A stretch of DNA of 64,000 nt, from NCBI RefSeq assembly GCF_001659605.2, contig NC_035161.2, forward strand, positions 744,001 through 808,000, in the 5' to 3' direction. Numbering within the stretch: the stretch's first letter is position 1; the number at the start of each line of letters is the position of its first letter. The stretch comes from Manihot esculenta (lineage: Eukaryota > Streptophyta > Magnoliopsida > Malpighiales > Euphorbiaceae). Below are positions 24,425 to 35,904 of the stretch, piece by piece. The notes under the pieces are model-generated. The model saw only the letters and a program-made list of their open reading frames with translations. It was not told where the DNA came from and did no database searches. A program made the position numbers and the translations under genes.

Positions 24425-24698
24425 GATTGGTATCAGAGCATAGGGCCTCAAGAGTACGGTGTGTTGGGATATCCCACATCGGAAAGAGGTGTTGTCTTGT
24501 ATAGGAAGGAAAGCACAATAAGTTAAAATTATGTCCACTAGGATAGGATATGGAATCCTGTCTTGCATGCTGATGTGAAATGCCATGATGAGTTGCATGT
24601 GCATTATTAATATGTTTGATATGTGTTAAGGATTCATGTGTTTTCACATGGATCAGTTGATGACATTGTGTGTGCTGTTGTGCTTTTTCAGAGGTAGG
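24425..24698 (+). promoter_or_regulatory. P2 leader: primer site, hairpins, candidate splice acceptor
   Basis: Primer site TGGTATCAGAGC at 24428-24439. Hairpin 1: GATAGGA (24542-24548) and TCCTGTC (24556-24562). Hairpin 2: GATTCATGTG and CACATGGATC around TTTT (24631-24654), a 10-bp stem with one G-U pair; its second base pair is A-U where the other elements have G-C. The acceptor TGCTTTTTCAG ends at 24691, seven bases before the ATG. Confidence 0.65.
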
Positions 24699-26216
24699 AT
24701 GAGAGGAACTCGTCGATCTGCTAGATTGACAGGAGCTCCGCCGGAGGATGAGGACATGGATGCTCATCTCCCCGTTCTGCAAAGGGCAACATCAGATAGT
24801 TTAAGCAGAGAAGGTACTTCAAGGGACCCTAGACGGTCTGTTGATGAGAGTAGAAGGGGAGTTGTTCAGAGTAGTATGTCAGGGTATCGGAGAGAAGGAG
24901 AGGAGGATGAGCAGAGTAGAGATGATAGCTTTAGTAGAAGTAGGTTGGGAGGAGATATGGGTGAGTCCCAAGGAGGCACTCAGGCCTCGAGGTTTGTTCC
25001 ACCTCAGTATCCACCCTATCAGTGGGAGGCAGAGTACCCGATGAGAGGTACATCAGAGTTTCCTAGATATAACCCATATCCCACCTTTATGCCTTATCCT
25101 TCCTTTTACCCGTCATATCCACAGTATACCATGTTTCCACCCTTCTTTTGTTACCCAGGGTCAGTAAACCCTAACCTAGGGCATGTTGCATCTCCTCCAC
25201 CACCAGGAGAACCAGTAGCCCCAATTGTCCAAACACCCAAGCCTAGTTCACCTGGGGAAAGTATGGTGCAGATGACAGCTTATTTGAGGTTGGATGTTCC
25301 CAAATTTGAGACTGGTGATGACCCTGTTGAGTATCTTAGAATGGTTAAGCTGATAACCGATGAGTTGGGAGCTAATGAGAGTAGAGCCATACAGATGGCA
25401 GGGGTTACATTGAAATGTGAGAAGGCAAGGGAATGGTTCACCCAGCATGTGGACCCGAGGGTAGAACGCTTATCCTGGGAGCAGTTTGCTTCAGAGTTTA
25501 CAGGATGGGTTTGTCCAGAGAGCCCAAGGGAGTGTCAGAAGAGTGACTTTGCGCAGCTAGAGCAGACAGAAAACATGAGTGTAGAAACTTACCCAGAGAA
25601 CATTGATCGTTTCCCTTTGGGTGAGGCTGCTGCAAAGAATAAAAAGAAAGTGAGAGGCCTGAAAGGGTCAAAGAAAAGAGAGTTCTGGAATAGGGTACAG
25701 TTTGGCATGGGTTTTCGCGAGGGTTCGAGTTCTGGTTGGGATAGTTCTAGCTGTGTGAAGTGCGGTAGGAGGCACAAAGGCGTATGTCGGGCTGGGACAA
25801 CAGCATGTTTCAGGTGCGGACAGGAGGGGCACATGGCACGAGAGTGTCCCATTACGGTCATGTCAGCACAGTTCCCACAGACATCCGCAGACAATAGAAT
25901 TCCACCAGAAGCTCCAGCCTCGGTGCAGGGCAGAGGTAGAGAAAGAGGGGTAGTCCCTTCTTCAGGAGGTTCCTTCAGTGGACGTCCGTTAGTTCCGGCT
26001 CGGATTTTCACCCAGGATCAGCCAGAGACAGACACACGGAACACAGTGGTGCCAGGTAAACTCACTTTTGAGTGTTCTGATGTGTATAGACTATTAGTTG
26101 ATGTGAATATAGTAAAGTGTAATAGAGTTAGATGGTCAGAGACGAGTGAGTCGTTAAAGGTTAGTGCGCCGGGAAAAAGCTCGAGAGCTATAGCCGTGGC
26201 TTTGAAATCCAGGTAG
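24699..26216 (+). CDS. P2 Gag-like protein with CCHC zinc knuckle, internal deletion
   Basis: The frame from ATG 24699 (MRGTRRSARLTG) is open for 505 codons. It has a basic start, a Tyr/Pro-rich region (YPSFYPSYPQYT), the first half of the capsid domain (AYLRLDVPKFETGDDPVEYL to FEQ-like AQLEQTENMSVETY), a basic linker, the knuckle [14 protein letters not shown] (about residues 370-383) and an RGRERG tract. Compared with P4, over 100 residues of capsid C-terminal region are missing after ENMSVETY. After VVPGKLTFECSDVYRLL, where protease would follow, the frame runs into unrelated sequence and stops, so no DPGAS is present. The open frame in a young element suggests the protein may still be made; particle assembly is doubtful given the capsid deletion. 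Confidence 0.7.
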   Translation: MRGTRRSARLTGAPPEDEDMDAHLPVLQRATSDSLSREGTSRDPRRSVDESRRGVVQSSMSGYRREGEEDEQSRDDSFSRSRLGGDMGESQGGTQASRFVPPQYPPYQWEAEYPMRGTSEFPRYNPYPTFMPYPSFYPSYPQYTMFPPFFCYPGSVNPNLGHVASPPPPGEPVAPIVQTPKPSSPGESMVQMTAYLRLDVPKFETGDDPVEYLRMVKLITDELGANESRAIQMAGVTLKCEKAREWFTQHVDPRVERLSWEQFASEFTGWVCPESPRECQKSDFAQLEQTENMSVETYPENIDRFPLGEAAAKNKKKVRGLKGSKKREFWNRVQFGMGFREGSSSGWDSSSCVKCGRRHKGVCRAGTTACFRCGQEGHMARECPITVMSAQFPQTSADNRIPPEAPASVQGRGRERGVVPSSGGSFSGRPLVPARIFTQDQPETDTRNTVVPGKLTFECSDVYRLLVDVNIVKCNRVRWSETSESLKVSAPGKSSRAIAVALKSR

Positions 26217-28521
26217 AGAGAGAGTGACCTCTCATCTCTGAGTGTAGACCTCAAGTAAAGAAATAAGGCAGAGAATAGCGTAAGAAAGTGTAGAGTAAGA
26301 AAAAGAATAAAAGTAAGTAAGAGAAAAGTAAGCAAAGAAAAGAGTAAATGAGATAAGATAGAGCAGAGAAAGAACAGAATTTAAAGTACGAAAGTGTAGA
26401 AGGAGATTTCAGTTTAGTCTGGGATTAGATGGCGATGAGCTCTGGTTCAGATAGTTCTGGATGCGTGAGGTGTGGGGTTTACACGAAAGTGGTCTGTTAG
26501 TATGGGACTACGGCATGTATAGATGCGAGCAGGAAGGACTCATGTTATGTGAGTGTCCTACTGCGGCCCTGATTGGCACAGTCCCAGCAGATGACTTCTA
26601 GTAGTGTAACTCAGCCTGTAGCTCTAGCCATGTTTTCGGACAGGGGTTGAGGCAAGAGAAGAGAGTTCTCCTTTTCTTTGGTCGGTTCCCGAAGGAAGAT
26701 TCATTAGCTTTAGCTTGGATCTTCATCCTGACTCAGTAGGCGGTTAACACATTGAACACGGTGACGTCAAATACGTTCACTTGCGGGTGTTCAGATGTGT
26801 AGATTATAGTGGACCCTGATGTTTCTTTCCCTGTTGTTTTGAGAGCCATAACTAGAGGAGGGGTTGATAACTTCTGGCGTAGAGTGTTCTCTTTGGGTCA
26901 GAGGGCCCAAGAGTGTGATCCATCTATGGCAGAGTCAGTCTGTCGGTTCAGTTCAGAGTTTGTTGAGAGTAGTAGATGCCGTCCAGCTGACCTGATGGTT
27001 CTAGGGGTGACTGATGATGTCAACCTAGGGCGGATTGGCTAGCTACTTGAGGTACTACCTAAGTCTGCAAAGACAAGGTAGGACAGTTCAGAGTTCAGAG
27101 GCTCGGATGGGTCAGAGTTAGTCCTTAGAGGGGGACAGTTTAGCATACCCAGCAGTTTGATATCAACCCTACAGGCTCGTGCATTCGTTAGGGAAGTTAG
27201 TCAGGAGTTTTCTTGCTCTTGTTTGAGCGCATAGCCAGGTCAGGGAACCAGCCTCAGTAGTCATAGACAGGAAAAGAGAAAGAGTGTTAGATGTTATCCC
27301 AGACGAGTTAGCAGGTTTACCATTAGTAAACCCAGTGGAGTTGCAAGTTAAGTGAGAATGGAGACTAAATGCATCTTCACCTTTTCCTTTGAAATGATAC
27401 CTGTAGCATGTAAGAGTTGAAACCTATAAGAGCTAGTAAAGCAGTTACAGACTGAAGAGCGATAGTAGAACTTGGTAGTAAAGGATTCTATCCGACTTAG
27501 TACCACACACCCTAGAATGTTCCAGTATCGTTGTGAGAAACGGAGGATGAAACCTTGAGATTTTATCACAACTGTGAAGAGTTGCACAAACTCACTACCA
27601 AGGATAGGTGTTCCATAGGAACAGCTAGTAGAAGCCGGTTGTTTTCTATAATCGACGATCTGTCGAAAGATAGAGAAAAGCCAGTTAACAGTTGCGTAGA
27701 GATGAGAGTTTGATTGTAATGAAGAGTGTAAACCAGAGGGAAGGGGTAAAACTGCTCAGCGACTCTGAGTATACAAGACAGGATTTACTGGGTAAGGCTT
27801 AGCTGCCCTCAGTCAGATGTCGCTTATCAGTTTATCCTATAGAAACAGATAGCTAGAGAGCTAGAGATAGTCCAGTGTAGTTAAAAAGGGATCAAAAGAG
27901 TAAAGAAGAAGAAAAGCGGGCAAGGATCAGAGTGCGCAGCAAAATCGTAGAATAGTTTAGAGAAACAAAGAAGCATGCCCGTTATCTACGAAATGTTGTA
28001 GATTTTCAGAGAACATGGCATAGAGGTCAGGTTCTGTAAGCTGAGTGCAATTGCAAGGCATGTCTGTTTCATTGTGATGTGTCACAATATAACATTGAAA
28101 ATAAGTAGAGAGAGAGAACGTGATAGCCAAGTCATCTAGCATTTCCGTAGAGTTATAAAGCCGAGAAGCAGCAAAGAGAAAGGAAGCTCCGTAGTCAGAT
28201 GAAAGATTCAAGTCAGTTGTTGTGTACTGACAGAAGTGATAAGTAAAGAGAAGTAAAGGTTAGTATAACCAGAGAAGTGTGAATAAGCTGAGAAAAGGCA
28301 AAGAAAAGAAAAGTTAGTAGTCATATGAAAGAGTCAGGTCGATTGTGTACAAGCAAGAGTGGTAAACAATTAGTGTAAACACAGCTTAAGCAGTGAAGGG
28401 TCAGCAAAGTCAGACAGTATAGCTAACCCGGGAGTTTTACTTCAGGGGTATCTATGTCTCTTCGTAGAGACCGATGGTAGGTTTTCTTCTTGTTTCCCTG
28501 TATGTTTATTGTTGTTGTTTT
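26217..28521 (+). pseudogene. P2 decayed second gag/protease copy and pol remnants
   Basis: 26217-26410 is purine-rich and simple. From about 26415 the knuckle region appears a second time in decayed form (GCVRCG through RCEQEGLMLCECP), followed by TAG at 26737-26739 at the gag/protease boundary, a damaged protease active site (VDPDVSFPVV, about 26810-26850) and protease blocks with many stops to about 27250. Short RT-like scraps continue to about 27700 (an IDDL-like end near 27650). The remainder to 28500 is AG-rich, with nothing I recognise. The element therefore carries two versions of the gag-protease boundary, one clean and one decayed. Confidence 0.6.
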
Positions 28522-28558
28522 AACATTCGAGGACGAATGTTTTTAAAGGAGGGAAGAA
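28522..28558 (+). promoter_or_regulatory. P2 hairpin and polypurine tract
   Basis: AACATTCG and CGAATGTT around AGGA (28522-28541), then AAAGGAGGGAAGAA before the LTR. The arm is one base pair shorter than in P1, P4, N and M2, and the loop is AGGA instead of GGGA. Confidence 0.75.
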
Positions 28559-30830
28559 TGTAATACCCGGCTAGATTCAGACATCGGAATTCCTACCATC
28601 CGGGGGAGTTCGAGGATGTCAGAGGTCTCTGGAAGGGTAAGAGAAAGTTTTCTAAAATATGTGCAAGTGTTTTAAAGGTTTAGCGTAGAAAAGGATTGAG
28701 TTTTGAAGAGATATGGCCAAGGAGGCATTTTGCCATGTTCGGCCCCCTAAGGTTAAGTTCGGCCGCCTAAAGTGCCCAATGTTCGGCCCCCGAAGGTTAT
28801 GTTCGGCCCCCGAAAATTGCATAATTTTGCATGCGATTCGGCAGCCGAACCTGAGGCGGTTGCTCATCTATAAGGGCACCGAGTGGCAGAAAAAGGAGGA
28901 GGTTTCTTCTCTCCTTCTGACCTAGGTGAGGTCTTGATCTCCTTAAAGTATTTTCATGGTTTTTCTTCACATCTTTCACGGTTTTCATGAGTTTTACCCT
29001 TGTTTTGAAGAGTTGTGAGCTTGAAACAAGGTTTTGGAGTTTGAAGCTTTTGAAGCTTGGTTTCTCCATATCTTTGAGTTTGGATCATCTCAGCCTTTGT
29101 TCTTCAAGAGGTAAGTGTTGATCCATGGTTCTTATGATGTTTTTATGAGTTTTGTAAAGGGAAAAGGGAGCTAGGCATGAGTTTGCATGAGATGTGCATA
29201 ATAGGGTTATGAATCCTTTATGTTTGATGTGTCTTGTGAGCTTGTTTGTTGGAGTTTAAAGTTATTTGAAGCTCCCTTAGGCTTGTTGAAGTGTTTATGC
29301 ATGTTTTAGAAGGGTTAAATGCATGTGTTGAGGTCTGAACAGGTGATGGAGGGACTGGCAGGCGTCCTTGTGCACGAAACTGAGTTCTGGCTAAACTCAG
29401 GTTCGGCCCCCGAAAGTCCAAGTTAGGCCGCCGAACATGCCTGACTTTCGTCTCTGGAGGAGACATTCGGCCGCCGAAGGTGCTGCCGAAGGTGCCCTGT
29501 CCAGCCTTCCTTTGCTTGTTTTGCATGCATGTTTTGTGATGTTTTAGAGGGTTTTTGGAGAGATGTTCATAGTTATGTTAGAGTATGTTTGGTACCTCAT
29601 TTAAGTCCATCTGTGTAGGATTGGACCGAGGAACCGAGGAGGCTCCAGAGTTAGAGTTGGCCCAGAGTTAGCCAGCATTGGCTAGAGGTGAGTGGAACTA
29701 AACTTCATATTTTACTTGAGAAATGACACGATTCTAGCATGATCCATGCATCATAAACTGCCATGTTATGTATTAGGTTGTATTGCATTAGACTTCACGA
29801 CGATGATACATTGCATATACGTTGTTGGTTATGTGGATGAATGTTGGATGATCCTTAGCCCTTGACAGAGAGCAGATACAGATTTGTGGCATGAGATAGC
29901 CATACCAGGTCGCCCCTGGATAGTCCAGGTCGCTCCTGGTACTATGAGTGAGACAGCTGGGCTGTCAAAGCAGAGATAAGAGTAGACCAGGTGATGACAT
30001 CATCTCCCTGGCACAGTTGGTCATGTTATGATATCAGAGCAGAGATAAGAGTAGACCAGGTGATGACATCGTCTCCCTGGCACAGTTGGTCAGATTATCA
30101 CATGTAGTTGAGGGCTATTGGTGACAAGTTCATCCTTGAGATGATATGTTTGTGATGTGATGCATTTCATGACAGCATGTAATGAATGAACTGTTTTTAT
30201 TGTTCCTCCTCACTGGGCTGTAGTAGCTCATCCCACTCCCTTAACCCCAGTTTTGCAGGTTCTGAGATAGCTATGGGAAGTTAAAGTCAGCAAGAGTACA
30301 GAGGAAAGTTATGCATGAATGTATGTTTGTAATAGCATAGTGGACATGATGTAATTAAAAGATTAGTTGTAATGTAATGTATAGATATGTACTGTCGTAT
30401 ACTGGATAGACTTGTGCTTTTCCTAGTATCCTTGCTATAGTGTGATGTATGATTAATCCCTTGTACATGAATCCTGTTTTACGTTTCTTGATGAGAAATG
30501 TGTGAGTTAGGCTTAATGTATGGCTTTGATGTGATACCAGTGGATTGTGTTACAGAGAAAAAGGGTTTAAATCCCTTGATCCACAGCAGATAGTAGTCCC
30601 TGGTATAGGCCCTGAGGGCCATTTCAGATTGATATATCTGAGTAGCAGTAGTTAAGCCTACAGAGTTTACAGGATTGGTGAGTATCTTTGTATCATGTAT
30701 GGGATTTATCAGTTACACAGAGAGTATAGTCGGCTTGCTACGGGTCCCGGCGGCCTTAAGCCGATCTGGATCCTAGTGCCAGTGATGGTTCGGGCCGTTA
30801 CTGAGGGGTACCGGTTTCCGGGTCGTTACA
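28559..30830 (+). repeat. P2 3' LTR
   Basis: Nearly identical to 22151-24424. Differences seen by eye include A for G in the CCCGAAAGTT block, loss of a GT in TGTGTGTC, and single changes near 29456, 29881, 30001, 30020, 30288, 30474 and 30712. Ends GGGTCGTTACA, then CCTGG. Confidence 0.95.
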
Positions 30831-31098
30831 CCTGGTTTCTGCCCTCAAGACTTTCGAAGGCCAAAGGCACACCCAAAACATTCCAATGTTCGGCGGCCGA
30901 ACATCACATTCGGCGGCCGAACCTGGCAAAATCCTCCTTGGTCTTTTCCTTCAAAAACTCAATTCTCTTTGCATAAAATCCATAAAATCATGTGAAAACA
31001 TTTTAGAAAAACACATTTTACCCTTCAAGAGAACTCCAACACCTAAGATTCCTCCGGAAGGCAGGAATTCCAGTGCCGAATTCTAGCCGGGTATTACA
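30831..31098 (-). repeat. M2 3' LTR, fragment 3
   Basis: Resumes the M2 LTR after P2, matching about 35648-35904 of the 5' LTR, and ends with the reverse complement of TGTAATACCCGGC at 31098. With fragments 1 and 2 and the missing 470 bases, the sum equals the 2334-bp length of the M2 5' LTR. Confidence 0.88.
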
Positions 31099-31136
31099 TT
31101 CTTCCCCCCTTCAAGAACATTCGTCCCCGAATGTTC
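31099..31136 (-). promoter_or_regulatory. M2 polypurine tract and hairpin
   Basis: Minus strand: GAACATTCG / CGAATGTTC around GGGA (31136-31115), then TTGAAGGGGGGAAGAA next to the LTR. The stem is unchanged although the rest of M2 is badly decayed. Confidence 0.78.
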
Positions 31137-31199
31137 CTCAACTAATCATGCATACATAACAACATGGCATCAAACATACATATTAAGCAAGCAAACAAG

Positions 31200-32436
31200 C
31201 AAGCAAGACCTCAAAACTCTCTTCTAAAAGAGACACGGCACTGCCGGAGGAAAGACTCCCGATTCTCCCAAGAACACTCTTCCTGCTATGGTGATTCCAC
31301 AGGACTTTCACCATCGGGGTATCCTTGTTCCTTAGATGACTAACTTATGTGTCCAAGATCCACACTAACTGCTCAACATAGGTGAGGTCCCCCTAAGACC
31401 TCCACCTCTGGTTCTTCAAAAACCCTACTTGGATCTGACACGAACTTCCATAACATGGAACGTGGAAATCCGAATGGATTCTCTCCTTAATGAATCACAC
31501 TTCCCATAGGAGACACCTAAGAAATACCTCAACCTCCTCCTGAAACTCAACACTCTTCTGCTGCGCTACTCTGATCCTTCTCTTCTTCCTCCTCACTGCT
31601 GATCTAACACTAACTCTAACTCTCAACAGGTAGTACCCGAATCTCAGGCCTATCTAAGAAAACAACCAGCTCCTGTTAGCTAGTCCAATAGATCATCAAT
31701 CCTGAGTGGAAATACCTGTCCTTGGTAGTGACCTTGTTGAACTGCTTACAGTCGCTACAAAGTCTCGAGGATCTATCCTTCTTTTCCCACAACAACACTG
31801 GAACAATCTAGGGTGAGGTACTAGGTCGGATAAAACCCTTGTCTACCAAGTCTTACAACTACTCTTCTAACTCATAACTCTACAGGTGCCATCCTGTAGA
31901 GAGGAATAGAGATCGGTCTGTTTCCAGATATCACTTCTACTTCAAGCTCTATCTCTCTAACAGGTGGTAAACCTGGCAGCTCGTCTGGGAAGACATCTAA
32001 GAACTCTCTAACTACTAACACTGAGGTTGGTTCCCTGACTACACCACAAAACTCTCAGACAAGAGCTAGAACCCTCTGACAACCTCTCTTACGCACCCTA
32101 CGAGCCTGACAGGCTGACGTCAAACCCCTAGGCATCTCTACACTGTCCCCTCCGAAAACTACCTCTGACCCATCCTGTCCTCTGAATCTGACTACCTTGT
32201 CTCTACAGACCAAGATAGCAGCATGAGTAGAAAACCAATCCATCCCTAGCCTGACGCCCAGACAGTCAAGTCTAGAACCTCAAGATCGGGTTGATGGAAT
32301 CTACCCTCAACTGGCACCTGAACTGGACCGGCAGACTGACTCTGCCTCAGATGGATCACTCTGGGGTCCACTGACCCAAGGAGGACACTATTGCCTAGAA
32401 GCTATCAACCCAACCCCTCAACGGCTCTTGGAGCAA
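31200..32436 (-). pseudogene. M2 remnants of protease, RT and integrase
   Basis: 32243-32055 reads [20 protein letters not shown], the second protease block, through to LTSACQARR. Decayed protease/RT-linker sequence follows (32040-31870), then RT scraps around 31820-31630, the reverse complement of the segment with DDLLD and the SLRLC-like block. 31500-31220 keeps pieces of the pol C-terminal end and chromodomain. RNase H and most of integrase are absent, and frames are broken throughout. Confidence 0.65.
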
Positions 32437-33294
32437 CTAAGAAAGAGAAACACTAGGGTTCAGAAAAGCATGCGCATCAGAACATTCAAAGTGAGCGTAC
32501 CTGACACCACCATGTTCAATCCGTTTGCCTCCTGCTGAGCTTGGGTGAAGATCCGAGCTGGAGCTGACGGACCTTCTCCATGGGAACCTGCTGAGGAAAA
32601 GGCTGACCCTCTCCCTCTGCCTCAACCACTAACCTGAAACAAGGCTGGAGCTACTGGCTGAGTCACTTTACCTGAAGCCATTCCGCTGAGACTGAGCCAA
32701 CCCCGGCGCACTGGGGCACTCACGTGCCATGTGCCCCTCCTGTCCGCACCTGAAACAGGCTGTCGTCCCCGCCAGACAAACTCCCTTGTGTGGCCTACCG
32801 CACCTTGTACATCTGGAGCTACCCGAACCAGAGCTCGAACCACCAAAACCCAGACTAGTCTTCAAATTCTGCCAAAACTTCTTCTTCGACCTTCTGAGGC
32901 CTCTCTTCCACTTCTTGGTGGTATTCCCCCACTGTAATCCTCTTATGGCGGCTGTACTCAGGGTGAAGGGATCAATCCCTCCTGAACCCAAGATCCTGGA
33001 ATCCTGAGTCTGAGCATCTTCTTGCGACTCTCCCATACCTTCTTCAATCATATTCACACTCAGGCTTCCATCTCTCCTCTGAACATCCAACTCTAACTCT
33101 CTCATACTAGCTGACATCCTTCTGGAATCCATTCCTTCTCTGCTTGCATCTAAAGACCTCTTTGGGTCCCTTGATGTCCTCCATCTACTGACTCCCCACG
33201 ACTGCGCTCTAGGCAGAGTATGGGAAAAGGTGTCCATACCTTCCCTCTCAGACGGAACTCCGGTCGATTCCACAGATCGACGAGTGCCTCTCAT
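32437..33294 (-). pseudogene. M2 gag lacking the capsid domain
   Basis: ATG at 33294-33292 opens MRGTRRSVESTGVPSEREGMD. After about 95 residues (QEDAQTQDSRILG) the protein jumps to the basic linker (WKRGLRRSKKKFWQNLK), so the Pro/Tyr-rich part and the whole capsid domain are missing. The knuckle [14 protein letters not shown] is intact. A frame change near 32670 separates it from the boundary block (QAQQEANG) and from a decayed protease start. Confidence 0.78.
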
Positions 33295-33570
33295 CCTGAC
33301 TCCTCTGAAGAACACACACAATCATGCAAACAACATTAGCATCATAAGGTCCATTTGGAAACACATGAACCTATATCATATATACATACATAACATAGCA
33401 TTAATACACATGCATAAAATCATGGCATTTCACATCATCATACAAGACAGGACTCTACATCCTATCCTAGTGGACATGATTTTCCTATTGTGCTTGCCCT
33501 TCTAGAACATACTTGAGCCCGACACTCTCTATAGGTTCGACCATTTGAACCTAGGGCTCTGATACCACTC
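33295..33570 (-). promoter_or_regulatory. M2 leader: primer site, hairpins, candidate acceptor
   Basis: Primer site is the reverse complement of 33556-33567. Hairpin 1 lies at 33466-33446 (GATAGGA / TCCTGTC). Hairpin 2 lies at 33371-33348, with one mismatch and one G-U pair, its loop TTTC on the sense strand. TGCTAATG and TGTTCTTCAG (ending 33305) precede the gag ATG. Confidence 0.6.
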
Positions 33571-35904
33571 TGTAACGACCCGAAAACCGGACTGCTACCG
33601 GCGCTAGGATCCAGATCGGCTTAAGGCCGCCGGGACTCATAGCAAGCCTAACATACATACTATCACCTGGTCAAATCCCATACATGATTAAAACATGGAC
33701 ATAAAAACTTAAACATCTGATGAGTCCAAACCTGACCTGTGCATGCATTCTGACATAAAACATAAAACCCTCCACTAGAGTCCTCATCAAATACTCCAGC
33801 GGGGTAAACATCACATGCCTCAAGTTTGGTCCATACATAACTCAACATAAAAACATTACATACATCATGTACTAAACAGGGATTAACCAAGTTTCAGGGC
33901 CAAGCACAACTAATCCATAAACATAAACTCTACCTTACATTACATCCAATTTATCTTACAATACATTTCCTCAAATTACATTACACCAATTTACTTTACA
34001 TGTCCACTCTAAAACTACTAAACTATTACACAACCATAATATAACTAATCCATTACCTTGCTGACTTTTGAACTCTGACTCTCAGACTTGCAAACCTGGG
34101 GGTTAAGGGAGAAGGGTGAGCTAAAAAGCCCAGTGAATAGAAACAAGGAAAACAGTTCATTAATTACATGCTTTCATGAAATGCATCATAGCACAAACAT
34201 TCCACATAACGTATTAGACGTGACGTCAAAACTCCCTCTGTCGGTGCCCGGCCTCCGAAGGAGCTCACACAGGACTTTCACACATAACATAGTGCCTGGC
34301 CCACAGAGAGCTCACACAAGACTTTCACACATAACATAAGATGGTGCCCGACCCTAAAAGGGCTCACATAGGACTTATCCATCAATGCCCGGCTCTCAGG
34401 GGACTTGCCCAGGACTTTCATTATGACAGACTTATGGGCTATTGAAGTCCCCTTGGTCCATCCACATCAACAGTAAATTATGCAATGCATCATATTCGTG
34501 AAACTAGTGCAATCAACCTACTACATAGTAATCATGATGCATGAACATGCTTTAGGCATTTGATTTCTTAAAGTACAAGATTAAGTTTAGTCCTACTCAC
34601 CTCTGGCAGACGCTGACTGACTCTGCAACTGCTAGCACTATTGGCCTCCTCGATCCCTCGGGTCAGATCCTACACAGGTGGACTCGAATGAGGTGCCAAA
34701 CATACTCTAAACAACTCATAAACAACTCCCCAAAAACCCTCTAAAACCTCCTCAAAATATGCATAGAAAACACCCAAGAAAAGGCTGGACAGGGCACATT
34801 CGGCAGCACCTTCAGCGCCCGAAGTCCCCCTCCAGATCCGAAACTCAGGTAGGTTCGGAGGCAGGTTCGGCGGCTGAAGGTTCTCCCGCATCCGAAAGTC
34901 AGGCACTTTCGGGGGCACTTTCGGCGGCCGAAACTCCAGGACAGAAACGAAACTCAGCCTTTGGGGGCACGTTCGACAGCCGAAAGACTGCCTCCCATGC
35001 AGGTTCGGCGGCCGAAACTACCTTCGGCGGCTGAACCTGGTCCCCTCTGGACGACACATCCGAATCTGTACAGGCCAAAACCAACTCAAAAACACCCAAA
35101 TCCTTTCATACTCTCTCCCAAACATGCATACTCACTCCCATATGGATATAGGGGTATACACTAACTTAAAACCCCAACAAAACATCATGAAAACATACAT
35201 TAACATACTTTGGGCATAAAACCCACATAAACCCTAACATTGGGGAAAACCCCAAAACATGCATATCTACCCATAACCAAGCATTAAAACTCACTTAAAA
35301 CAAAGGGAAGAGCGAGGATCTACACTTACCTCTTGGAGATCGAGAGTTGGTACGACCCGAACCTTGGAGATGTGGAGAAATCTAGCTTCGGGGTCTCCAA
35401 GCTCCAAATCTTTGATCTAAGCTTAAAACTCTTCAAAACAACAATAAAACTCATGAAAACTAGAGGGATTGAAGGAAAAGCAAGAAATCGACCAAAGGAG
35501 GGCATGAACTCACCTCGGCCCGAGAATGGGGAGAAAACTCGCCCATTTTCGGTCTGGAGCCTTTTATAGGTGACCGGCTGAACCTCCTTCGACGGCCAAA
35601 CCAGCTCCCTAAACTCTCCCATGTTCGGCGGTCGAACTTGAGGTTCGGCGGCCGAATTTGGTTTCTGCCCTCAAGACTTTCGGAGGCCAGAGGCACACCC
35701 GAAACATCTCAATGTTCGGCGGTCGAACCTGGCAAAATCCTCCTTGGTCTTTTCCTTCAAAAACTCAATTCTCTTTCCATAAAATCCATAAAATCATGTG
35801 AAAACATTTTAGAAAAACACATTTTACCCTTATAGAGAACTCCAACACCCAAGATTCCGCCGGAAGGCATGAATTCCAGTGCTGGATTCTAGCTGGGTAT
35901 TACA
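33571..35904 (-). repeat. M2 5' LTR
   Basis: 2334 bp, uninterrupted. Reverse-complement start is TGTAATACCCAGC at 35904; the end GGGTCGTTACA is at 33571. Donor GT at 35329-35328, TATA-like TTTTATAGG near 35572, tandem slot at 34243-34423 with four imperfect units around GCTCACACAGGACTT. Confidence 0.92.
34243..34423. repeat. M2 5' LTR tandem repeat
   Basis: Four imperfect units with GTGCCCGGCC / GCTCACACAGGACTTTCA themes. The same array is at 10904-11083. Confidence 0.82.

Larger units (their letters stand above)
22151..30830 (+). mobile_element. P2: young non-autonomous chromovirus derivative (gag only)
   Basis: 5' LTR 22151-24424, primer site 24428-24439, gag 24699-26216, about 2.3 kb of decayed sequence without pol, hairpin and polypurine tract 28522-28558, 3' LTR 28559-30830, flanked by CCTGG. 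By eye the LTRs differ at about nine substitutions and one 2-base indel over 2.27 kb, so the insertion is recent. All cis elements needed for copying are present. RT, RNase H and integrase are not, so it must have been copied in trans. Confidence 0.93.
10703..35904 (-). mobile_element. M2: gutted minus-strand chromovirus split by nested insertions
   Basis: Own parts are the 3' LTR in three pieces (10703-11462, 21305-22150, 30831-31098), the internal region 31099-33570 and the 5' LTR 33571-35904. N and P2 lie inside this span, and P1 lies at its left edge. The internal region is only about 2.5 kb; a capsid-less gag and shreds of protease, RT and integrase remain. The left end of its 3' LTR was lost together with the P1 5' half. 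It is itself inserted in an M3 LTR. Confidence 0.88.

Noticed and set aside
26018..26335. Hydrophobic Leu/Phe-rich frame on the minus strand
   Set aside because: It is the complement of the AG-rich simple sequence within P2; no start context, no conservation.
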